Assembly (NCBI GenBank): GCA_013365325.1
Contig: JABVXV010000189.1
Span: forward strand, 56,696-120,695
DNA length: 64,000 nt
Direction: 5' to 3'
DNA from: Dipetalonema caudispina
Lineage: Eukaryota; Nematoda; Chromadorea; Rhabditida; Onchocercidae
Positions 26,801 to 38,800 of the stretch are shown piece after piece. Under the pieces are notes generated by a model, which searched no databases, had not been told where the DNA came from, and saw only the letters and a program-made list of their open reading frames with translations. Each line of letters begins with the position of its first letter. Position 1 is the first letter of the stretch. Made by a program: the position numbers and the translations under genes.

Positions 26801-29800
26801 AAGATATTGTTTTAAATTGTCATCGGAATAAGCGTTAAGACAAACTCAATGCTAATGCCTTATTGCTGACAGTCAGGACTGATCTTAAGAGCATGTAAAA
26901 TTTCGGATAATGTAATCCTAGTAGCAAAGGCGGTAATTCCACTAGCAAAAGTATTGGTTCCGATTAAATGTCAAAGTGGCAAAACTCATGAAAAATATTT
27001 GTTGTCATCCATAGAGAATTGTATGTTGTGTAATTTGTTTTGAGCAGTATGAATATCTTTCCAAAGTAGGACGATGAATTAATTAAGCTAAGAGAAGCAC
27101 AAAAGGAAGCTAAGTATGGAATATATATGGAAATAAGACGGATGGGGGCCAAACAAGGGATACAGCAACCTGAAAGAATTTAACTTCCCAGCTTTCAAGT
27201 AACAAGGAATGGATCACTATACTTGGTAGAGTTCGTGGAAGAACTGCCGTAAAATGTACCCAAAAATAATTTGCAAAAATCATTGAGACTTACGTCTGCA
27301 TATAGAATAGTTTCTCATTGTGTAGCTTGATCCTTGGTAAAAACGATGAATTCATTATTGATGATGGGAAGTAAGTGTATGTTACAGGGAAAGTGTACGT
27401 TACAGAAGGTTCAGGAAAAGCGAATTACTTGTTTGCAAGGACATTAGTGACCAGTAATATTCAAATCCATAATGATTGTCTTGTTTTTTGTAAATGAGTG
27501 TTGGATATCGTTTCGCCGGTAATAATTATTCTTTAAGAAACATTTCGTGCAAGTGACCGTCAAAGACAATAATGGACCTTTTTGATAACCCAATCAGAAT
27601 TTAGTGAAATTTAACGTTCAATTGATTTCCAGAAATAGAGTGGAATCTTCTATAAGAGAGATGCCATATAGAATCAAAATGGAAGTGATATTTCTAGATA
27701 GGTAAGAAAATTCGATTAAAGTTGAGAGATGATTTAATTACAATGGTACATTGGTCAGTACTTTATCTATTAATTGTTATAATTGGTAGTATACTTCTTA
27801 TCGTTACATTTTTTTTTTTTTCTTTTAAATGAATCTAAACTCTTTCTGTTCTTTAATTTCCCTTTACTCTTTCCAATATAGACTGTTTCGAAGCATTTAT
27901 CAATTGCCATTTATGAGCAGTTCATATGATACAATTTATCACCTGTGCGATTTTGCTTTAATTTATGTTCTAATTAGTTTTAATTTAGTTGCAGCAAGAT
28001 TTACATTTACTTTATCTTTACTGATCAGATCGTACGTGTGATTACATTGAATATTTAATTTCATTTCTACAATATCATACCATTGCAGAAATCGTCGGAT
28101 ATAATTTCTAAAAATGAGGCTTCAGGATTCTCTGTGATTTGAGAATACCAAGTTTCACAAGAGATAAATCAACTTATATAAGCTTCTGTTCGTGCTTAAA
28201 TATTCCCGTAAGAACTTAAAAATGCCTAATGCACTATAGGGATTGCTCTATTTAATCATATATTAAGTGGATCATTTTGAAATCCACCTGGATATTTATT
28301 ACTTTCTATATTCCTCTCTCCAATTATTCCGCTTGGCAAAAGTATTTGTAGGCAGTTGTTACCTGAATAAACTTTCTACAGTAATGGAACTTTTATTCTA
28401 CGGTCTTGAGGAAGTGTGCAGCGTTGAAAGGTAGCCCAGGAAGGGACCGTTCCGAGAAAGCTGTTTAGTGTTTGAGAAAAAGTGAGTATTATAATAATGG
28501 ATACCTCAGTTCCTACATGCGCCGCATCGTTCCATAATTTCTAAATCTTTAGATAATTCTCGTATCAGATTTCTACATCCGGATAAAGTTAGAAATACGG
28601 ATTCGTAACAAAAAGCAGTTGTAGGAGTTTATCGGCAACAGAACAAATGCCCATCCAACAACGTATTATTAATCGCTATCTGGCAAGCATGAAAATGGAT
28701 GATGAGAACGGTTTTGCAGCGATAGCGCAGTATGAACGAGAATGCTATGAACATTTATGTGCTCCATTATATTATCCTTCGACAGCATTATCGGAACAAC
28801 AACGATATGAATGTCTTGGAGAGAAATGGTTCCGGAAAGGTACAGAAAGAGCAGGAGCTGAAGTTATAGAAAAGCACATTGTATCTACCGATTCCTTTGA
28901 TCCTTCAATGACAGAAGACCAAACAAAAATATGTACTACTAATAGTGACTGGTCAACACTACTATCACCATCCAGTCAACATTACGAAATATGGAATTCT
29001 ACCCCATTATGGTCATGGAATTTCAATTTCAAAGAATAGTACGTAATTTTTTTCGAAAAGAAAAGTTCATCATCAATTTCTTCCACTGCCTGTGACATTT
29101 CGATGCAAACTGCTTCAATGATATTTTGAGCAATTTGTAGAATTTATGAGAAGCATGTCCGAATACATACTTGTATATTTTCATATTATCATTGTTATTT
29201 ATTATTACTGCTATTATTTCACTTTCAACAAGAAGGGAACATTTCGTCGAGTGGAAGATTGGATGAAAAAAGAATTTAATCTGAAAGAAAAGTTAAGGAA
29301 AACTTGTTAATTTATCTATTTTTTCTAATTTGCCTTATGCAAATGCATAAATGTTTTTTAGTCATATTCCAAGAACCTCATTTGAGTTTAAATATTTGAT
29401 TCAGTCTTTCAAATTTTGATTACTTTGGTTTGCAAAGTAATCCAGCACTTTAAGACTTTCCTGAGTCAGAAAGTTGACCAAGATAGTTTTATCTCTCATC
29501 ATTTTACTTTTCATAAAATACCCAAAGCTTTGCTTTTACTGTAATCATAGCATGAGTAGATAATAGATAAGCATGAAAGTTTCGATTATTTCAATAGTGA
29601 CTTTGCAAAGGTTAGAAGTTAATGTTGATTAATATGACTCTATTCACTATAATAGCATTTAAAGTCCATTTTTTGCAACTAATACATCTCTTTTGAACTA
29701 CTTTTTTGCACCATTTATGAACATTTTGCACTTATTGCATCTGTAATAGCTCATCGATAAAGTGCGAATCTCTTTTGGAATAATCAATTTGATAGTGCTG

Positions 29801-32800
29801 ATGCTTAAAAGCGATTACAACAATCTTTTGAAAAGAGCTCTATAAAATATTTATAATACTTACAGCACGAACAACTGATTGTCAAAAGTTGATTTAATAA
29901 GCTGACCAACTACTGCTGTAGTTTCAACGTCGTTGTTAATCTGCTTCCACACATTCTTAAAGAAAAGTTTTTCTGAGTCTATCAGCATTCAGTTTCTTAC
30001 TTTGCTTTTTCCTCAGTTCACAACTCTTTATTTCTACTACTTATTGTATCTTGAGGTATTTGAGTTATGCTGTATTTTAATTTGAGAAGGTACAAAACTC
30101 TGAAGATGCTCTTTATTTCACAATGTAAACTAAATGAAAAATAAATCCTAGATTTTGTTAAGTGCTAAGATAAAATGAATGATTCATTATCCAAACGGTT
30201 AATTTTCGAAATAAAACGGTTATTAAAAAATCTTCCAATCTTATTATCTCTTAATTTCCATCTTTCTAATGGGATTAAAATTAATAATTAAATCAGACCG
30301 TTTTCGTTATTATCGTTACAGTCATTTTTTCATTGCTATTTCTAAGTGATTTAGAAATGCAATTTATAATTTCTTTTCGCAGTCTTTTTTCCATCGTATC
30401 TTTTGATAATGGATGATCAGCCTGAATAAGAAAAAAGATTAATTTTATTATGCTTAAATACTACAACAAATGAAGAATTATTCGTTTTATTCATTACTCT
30501 CTCCGAAAAGATATTTACAATTGCTTCGAAATCGAGCAGAACTTTAGGATATATTAAGAATTTGACGCAATGGAAAATTAATTCTATCATCATTTATTTA
30601 CAAAAAAAGAGTATCAATATGTCATCAAAACATACTTGTAAATTAGATGGGAATTGAACTACCAATTTCTTCCATGATAATCTATTAAAAACTGTAATGA
30701 AATGGTATAAAATCATGTTTAAATATGTCTTATGCAAATCAGTCGTTATTGGAAGGATTATTGATATATTCAATAATTTCTATGGAAAAGAATGGATAAG
30801 TAGAAAAGTGAACTGATGACGATATAAGTGATGGTAATTCCCTTAGTTAAAAAATATCGAAATATTAGCAATTTCGCCAAATCACCTCTTTAGATTAACA
30901 ATTATTTCAAAGAAACACGCAGTAATAGGTCAAAAATCGTTGATCATATGAAGATCATAAAAGGTAAAGTAAGGTAAAAGCCAGAAGCAATATGCTCACA
31001 AAAATTTTTTCAAGAAAAGTTGCTCAGATCCTTTATCATTTTCTGTTTATATTATTCACTATAATACAATTTAATACATGAAGTTTATTCAACATTTATT
31101 TGGTGCATACAACATTTATCAAATAAATGTTGTGTATTTCGAATAAAAAAAGATTTATTATTTTATGTTTTTTAAAACATTTATTTGAAAAATACAACTT
31201 ATCCTTACAAAAGCACCGTATAATGTCAAAGGGAATTGAGATATTCACAGATGAAATAAAGTGAAATATAAACCTATTGCCACTTCTCGGTCACTTAACT
31301 GCTCTGGCTCAGTAATTTTGCACATAGTCTAAATTAATTAAAACATTTAATTCGATTAAAATAGTTGTAGGATTACTGCAAATTCTTTACTTCTTCTACT
31401 CAAAAATATAAATTTTATTAGTTGCTTCAAAATAAATGACATCAAACGAGCGCAAATAACAACTAACGATCAGATTATTAATAGTTTTGTTTATATTATG
31501 CAAATGGTTGGATATATTATCAGATCACAACTCTAAGTCTCATATGTTGTCTACAAATATTTACTCAAGCATACTTAGATATTTTTCCAAAACCATTCGC
31601 ATACAGCAAAGGATTTTACTGCACTAAAATTTAATTTGAATTTGAAATTTAAGTTTTCAGATAAATTCAGGTCATTGGTCTGACCGCGTAAACATTGTTC
31701 AGTGCGGTGGAAGCGCTATGACTGCCCCGTCAACAAACGTGATCAAACTTATAGCAGAAGTGTTAGATCAAGGAACAGGTAGTCGAGTTAAAAATGATGT
31801 GGAAATTGATAGTAGCTTGGCAGGTTTCGAACTCATTCCTCTACGACCGGGATATTATCGTCATTCTTCAAATATATCAATACTGGTGAGCGATTTACAG
31901 ATAAATAATACAAATATCGTGACAACTTTTATCCAAACGGATATTTACTTAATCGATTGGTCTTATTCTTTTTATTCCCACTCAGTCCTTTCTGAATCAA
32001 GAAAATCATGAAATTACTAGTAAGAATCAATGGTATAAGTTAAATGAATTTGATACTCTTTGGTTAATTGAAACTTCAGGCACAGTTTTGAAAATATTGA
32101 AAATAGGGTCTAACGGTTGTTATAAAAGAGAAGAAATTGAGATGAAAAGCTTGTGATATGAGAAACTGATAGATAACAGCACAGTGTAAATTACTTTTAA
32201 AAGAGTTTAAAAAGTAATGTGAAAATATGTCACAGATAAAATCAACAGATGGACTTTCGATGAATGCGCAAGAGGTGGAAATTAATGTTCGATGCACTTC
32301 CACAGATAAAAAACAAACTGTTAATTTGAGAAGCTACAAAGGAAAAATTGGATTCCTTCTAACTATACCATTTTCATCTGATTTATATGAACATAGCTGT
32401 CGAGTGATACTTATGCAGGTTACCTCTTCTCTTCAAGTAGAAGTAAAAAAATCTATTTCGATTGAAATTATAAAATAGTTCAGAAATGATAGGATGTACA
32501 AAGCAATTCAGAGAAAGCGAATTAGTAATAAAAAAGTGGAGATCTATTCGAGAGATGAGAGTAAGCAAGCTAAAACTCTTCTGATGAAAATGGAAAATCT
32601 TTAGCCAATATTGGATAGCCTTGAGACCTTTTGAAAAGATAACCTCAACCTTTCATTGTAAATGACTAAAAAATAATTGGAGAAAACATTTCATAGTTCA
32701 AGATCTGATTTTGTAGGAAATTATTTCAAAAGAAACACTATGATAAACTTTTGCATCCGATATTTCAAGGCATTCATTTTTCAGCACTTTCAAAAATTAA

Positions 32801-35800
32801 AAATCTCATTTGAGTAAATAAAATAAGACATAAAGTGATAGGATATGAAATGTACCCACAAATTAACTCATTGAAACTTAGACTTAATTCAAGAGATCTA
32901 TAAATTTGAATCAATTTTAAGCGGTTGCTATGTATATATAATTTTCTTCCACAAGCACATTGCATTTTCCCATATAACTTTTACTTCATTATCTCGGGAA
33001 AATTACTTTATATTTTAAACATTTATAAGCGGGTGGTTATTTTCACATCCTACCTATTACTGATTTCTTCCATCCATTACAATAGCCTTTCAACGTTCTC
33101 AAGATTTGTCCTTTCCTCTTTTCATTAAAGAGAGGTAAATGTAAGCAAGAAATCGAGGTGATTTTGTTGGATAAAAGCGCTTTTATCCATATCTTCCATT
33201 TTCTTGGCGCAAAATATACCTTCCCCTTACCGTCCTACTATTTTTATCTTCATTATATATATATGGTCTTTCCACTGCAGCAATACGTCAGTCAAAATTT
33301 AAACCGTTTAGGCTCGCCGTAAAATTGGTGAACGATTTTCGCGCCCTATCATTTTGATGTTACCGTCGGTGGATCATTCAGAATGGATGCAATATGGATG
33401 GATTCAATGGTCATTTCCCAACAGTGCAACATATCAAGTTGGAGAAAAATTTCGAGCTTTAGTACCATTGCATTTGGCAACAAAATTGAATTATTTGGTT
33501 AGAATTTCTGGATTGTCTTAAATACCCAAAAATTACTGGCTTTACTCATTTGACCTTTTTCATTAGCTTCAGAATAATCCTATAGAAATTTCTGATGCCT
33601 GAATCTAGAATTCTCGGTCGTCTAACTTAATTGCACCATAACTGAGTTCAGCGCTTACCTATTCATAGAATATAAAAAGTGAAAATATTTGGCAGTGCAG
33701 GAGACCATACACAATAATGATGATATGTGAAATGATGAAGTATGATATCATAGAAAAAGCTGTATTATGTTAAGGTTATATGCCAAGATGAAACAATCGA
33801 AGAAGCTGGTCGTGTTCGTGATGATGGTGAAATAATATTTGAAATAACAGATGCTATGGTACCTTACTGTGCACTCTACGTATTTAGTGCAAATGGAGCA
33901 GTGCAAATAGATATGATTCTCTTCTTTGTTGAATTATCATGCAAGGTTTAGTATTTCGAAAGAATTGATGAAGTCTTAAATAGTTCAGTGTTATATTTGA
34001 ACTTCTACGAGGAAGAAATTTTGAAGTGATAAAATTTCTCCTTCGATTATTTCCTTTTAATTTAGCTTAGCTTCTTTGGAATGAAGTAAGATATTTTTAA
34101 TCCTTACTTTGATTGTGAAGTTTTTAGAATTCATTAGCAGTTTCCAAGACATTAGTTGATGTAAGGGACAACTTGACGATTACAATAAGTGGTAATTCCA
34201 ATGGTATCGCCTTATTATCAGCGGTCGATATACGAATGCTCGAACTCATGCAGGTTATTCCATGAAATTTCACTAAGACTCAGTAAGTTCTGAAGAATTT
34301 TTAGCAAGAAATGTTTGTTTTTACAGAAATATTCATCACATCCAACATCCAAATACTGGGATTTATCAATGATGGAGCGCTCTTTACGAACATTGTTTTT
34401 TGATCTCATTCATTCTAAGAATTTAAATAATGAAATAGGTAAACATTTAAAATGCATTTAAACTGGTGAGGTAATAAGTTAGATCAAATATTTTGGCTAA
34501 TAAAAAGTTCCCAAATTTTTTCTTGTCTTCAAAACTGTAATCTGCTTGAATCATTATTTAATCTTTTTTTGGAAGTACAAAAATGACAAGAAATATTGTA
34601 GTAGGAACATGTGAAGAAGCTGGTGTTCTTATGCTAAAGCATCTGAAACGCTGCCCAAATTTTATGGAATCGTCATCAGCTGTTTCGAATCTTTGCTTAC
34701 GTTCCTTCATTTTGGCATGTGAACGATTAACCGGCCAAACAAGTTAGTGTAGTGAAATATTCTTTTTGCTCTACAGTTAGTCGGTTTGAAAAATTGTTTT
34801 AGAAATCAGATTAATTAAAAGAGTTTTTATTCACAAATCGTGCCAAGTACTAATTGATAAATTGTGATTCACAGTCTTATCATCATATTTTGTAGATTAC
34901 TGATAAAAAGCTGCTATTTTTGTAACTTCGACTTTGTGTATAGAAGATACAAAGTATGCAAACTACAAGCTGTCGTGTAAAGATAGATCTCTTCAGCTAA
35001 GGCTCATTTTAGCCACAAGTAAGGTATGCGATCGGAAAACTGATCGTGGTTGTGATATCGATAGAGATGGTACTGCAATAAAATTGGCTTCTGCTCAAAT
35101 GCTGTTGAAAAGTATAGGTTTTCTAACACGTAACCGAACATCAGTGGACGATTCCGTTCCTGCTTTATTCCGAAAGGAAGAGGATTTCACTGCTGTAGTT
35201 CGACAATATTTTCCAGAAGTTTGGCTTTTCGAAGACTACAATCTCGGGTTGGAGTTTTTTTTTCTTATTACGATTTCCGTAAGTTAAAAATATTAGCTGT
35301 CTTATTTTGGATCACGGAAAAGTACTTGGCAACCAAATAGTACAAATGTTTTACATCGAAGGCTGTATTAAACATATTTCTTTATAAACAAATGCTATCC
35401 GAGGAATTAGATTTATAAAACTTTTTTCAAGAAAGAATGACCCAAATTCTTAAATTCCTTTTTTCTGAGAGAAGTTTCACTTCTTGATTTTCTTCCACCA
35501 AGAAAGCTAGTATAAGGATCATTCCAACAAAATCCAATTTTTAATTTGAAATCTCAAAAGTGCAATGCAAATTTTCTTCTGTTCAATATAAAACGCTTTG
35601 CTTAGCTGAGCGTAACAGTAATTTAGAATTCAGTACCACTTTTGTTATTTTATATTCAGGGCCTCAGGTAGGCTAAATATCACAATTCGAGTACCAGACA
35701 CAGTAACCCAATGGTCTGTCCAATCTTCAGCATGGACACCTGGTGACCTTGCAGTTTGTTACAGTACTCCATCAATTATATCTACACAGCAAAAACTCTT

Positions 35801-38800
35801 CATGACAGTCGATCTTCCACAACATGTCTACATCAATGAATCTGTCACCGCACGAGTTTCAGTTTTTGCTGAACAAATAGAAGAAGACATGACGGTGAAT
35901 TTTAAGAAAGAAAGAAAAGACTCTTTTCACAACTTACATAACATAATCATATTTTATTTCAACAGCAATCTTTCCAAGTAATATAAATTGTTTGAAGCTT
36001 TCGATTTGCATGACGAAATTGGATCGACGAATATGTGGTGATGTGGGTGCACATGGTGAACGAGGTCAGCCATCCTACACTCGAATTCATCTTACAACAG
36101 CAGTTACCACTTCTGCGAGAACATTCGCCTTTAGGTTTATTTCCTTTTATTCCTATGATCTATCTCATTTTATTTCAACAATTATTTTATATTGAATCGG
36201 TAAGTAAATTGATTTCTGCTTGATTTATTCTTTTATCCGTTAATTTCTTCTTGCTTATATCGGCGCTATTTAACCATCTTTTTCCATTTTAACAACCTTT
36301 TTTTCTCCTCTCATCACAACAGTTCACACTTCGCAGGTTTTTGCGCCTTGGAGAAACAGAAGTTATGTTTACATTGAAAGAGGAAATATCATATCCAGGA
36401 CGATATCACTGTGATGTGGGAGAGATATACGATGCTGTCAAGTTGAAAGTTATCGTTGCTGTAAGTTAATTATAAACTCAGCATTGCTCAGGAAGATGTG
36501 GATTTCGTTTCTTTATAAACCGATTATTCAGTATTTTTTTGCAGTATTCTGTATACCTCTTGAATTTCGATCGTAACCAGGTGAAAAGTTCATTATTTGC
36601 AGAAGAGGGCAGAGACCGCAGAGCATTTTAAACGATTAGTATTGAATCCTCGTAAACCACTCAATTTTTCAACGCGTACTGTTAATGAACATTATTTGAT
36701 GATGGAGAATGAAACAGAAAATGGGAAGAAAAATGTCATTGGTAATTAAGAACTAATTCTACTGTTTATGTGAGGGTCGGATGTCGTATTACAGAAGATG
36801 GAATTTTCCTATTAGTTGGATCCAGCTTATTCTAAAGTGGGAGGAGAGAAGGGAAAGAAGAGGATCTCTGGTTCTTGAAATATGAGTGAGTGCTTAGATA
36901 ACCTGGTGGATAGATGTGACTTGTTTTTCCTGTCTTAATATATTTTTCAAAAGTCAATGATCAATGTTCAACAGTTTTAGTTAACTATGAATTTTAGATT
37001 ATAATGAATATCGAACAGCGCAGGAGCCCCAGAAATTATTTACTAATATCAGTATCAATTTACCTGACACTGAATCGATCTACAGTATTACAGTCGATTT
37101 ATCTCGTTTGTTTTGTCTCTGATCATTGACCGGTTTCGATATTTTCTATCACTTCTAAAATTTTGAAAATTCCTTGCCATATAGTCTCTTTTTTCAGAAT
37201 TCTTATCAGAGGGACCAGTAACGGATCCGATCATCCAGAATGAAGTAACTTCATGGTCCAAATATCGTTGGAAAAGAAGTATTTCAGGCTACGAATCATT
37301 TCTTACTGATATCATCAGCTCATTCGCTCCAACATTATATCAATTTAAATCATTGCATCCTCTTGATGAAACGACTTATCGCGAATCCGAATCTTTAGAT
37401 GATGCCATGGGATCATGTAGGTTATTCATTTTTTAATAAAATTAATGTTAACATAATATAACACTAATTTTGAGTAGCCACTGCTGTATTGCTCTACTTC
37501 AAGTAATACGCACAAGAATAATTGTTTTCTTGAACAAGAATTAGTGCATGATAGAGTGCCCATGAAGTAATAATTAATGCAAACCATTAATTCTTAACCA
37601 GAAGTTTAAAAGGATAAGCAGAAATTGTTAGTCTTCAGTAGGTTAATTTTAGTGAGATATTCACACACAGTCATCTAAGCTGATCATCTAAGCCGATGGT
37701 GCTCTCTGAATTCCAGTAATGTCTGCGATGTTAACATTTTCCAACTGTCATGGTGCAACTTCTCGATCGTGCGCTTTCTCCAATTATCGAAAGCCAAAAC
37801 AGCCTCACGAACAATCGTTTTTGTATGTATCTTTCTGCATTGATACCAAATCTGATTATTTTTCCAATAATATTCGTAATAAAAAAATTACCGCAAAGCA
37901 AATTTAGTGATCCTCGAAAACTTCAGCTTGACGGCGTTATCTACATCGTTGCTTTGTGAAGCGGTTGTTGATGAGCGGATCGTCTGTCCACTGCTCACTT
38001 ATCTCTTGAATGAAGTGGCGACAGATACGGACCCGGTGGACTACTTTCTAGATTATTTGGATTTCGTAAGCTACATGAGTCACTTTTTCATTCTCTATCT
38101 TTTTTCTAGGTCGAACTGCAATCAGTTTAACGTCTTCCTGATTCCTTTTCACTTTGCTTCACTTTTTCAGCATGATTTGCAATGATAAAATTACTGATTC
38201 CTTCACAGTTTTTCTTAACCTTCACTTTTTTTCAACTTTTGAAGACAACACGGGAAGATAGGTATTGGCTTGTCAAAGCAATGGTAAATCAATTGGCATC
38301 CGACTGTATTGCGTACCAATGTGTGGTAAATAGATTTGGAAATCTTTCATTTTTGTTTACATTGATTCTTTGAGAAAACAACTCAGTGCTTAACAAATTC
38401 AGGGTAAAATTAACTCTAGGAACTGGCTAGTTTCGTATTTACAGCGTAACGACCGTGTTTGGATTAGTTTGCGGAAGAGCTTCTTCAATCTCTCAGATCG
38501 TGCTGCACTGGATATACGTACTGTCGCTGCACTAGCGTTCATGGCACCACGATCCGTAAGCAGTATCATGCGAATTAAGCTGTATTCTATTGTGAAAGGT
38601 TTTCGTATAAGATTTCTTTAGATATCATGCAACCATTATATTCAAGATCAAAGAGAAAGTAGCAAAATTCAATAGATTTCTTCGAGCAAACTGATATGTA
38701 TTGTGGGATTACACATAGTGAGATAAATACATAATTGATAATGAGTTTACAGAAGCATGCCTAGACTTCTTCCATCTGAACTGATTATATTAATGAGAAT

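Larger units (their letters stand above)
20119..31660 (+). other. 11.5-kb intron 7 of the C3-like gene
   Basis: The flanking exons both end or begin in phase 0, and together they read through the MG3 domain in the same order as C3, so this is taken as an intron. It starts at GTTGGC and ends at TTTTCAG. Inside are an RRM-like locus (22997-24779), two joined exons (25233-25713) and a 131-codon ORF (28647-29039), all on the + strand. The rest (20.1-22.9, 25.8-28.6 and 29.1-31.6 kb) is AT-rich with T-runs, for example near 20450, and nothing recognisable. Confidence 0.65.

Noticed and set aside
37717..37822. NCHGA or PHEQ as a remnant thioester
   Set aside because: They appear only in one reading frame and lack the Cys-x2-Gln spacing of GCGEQ.
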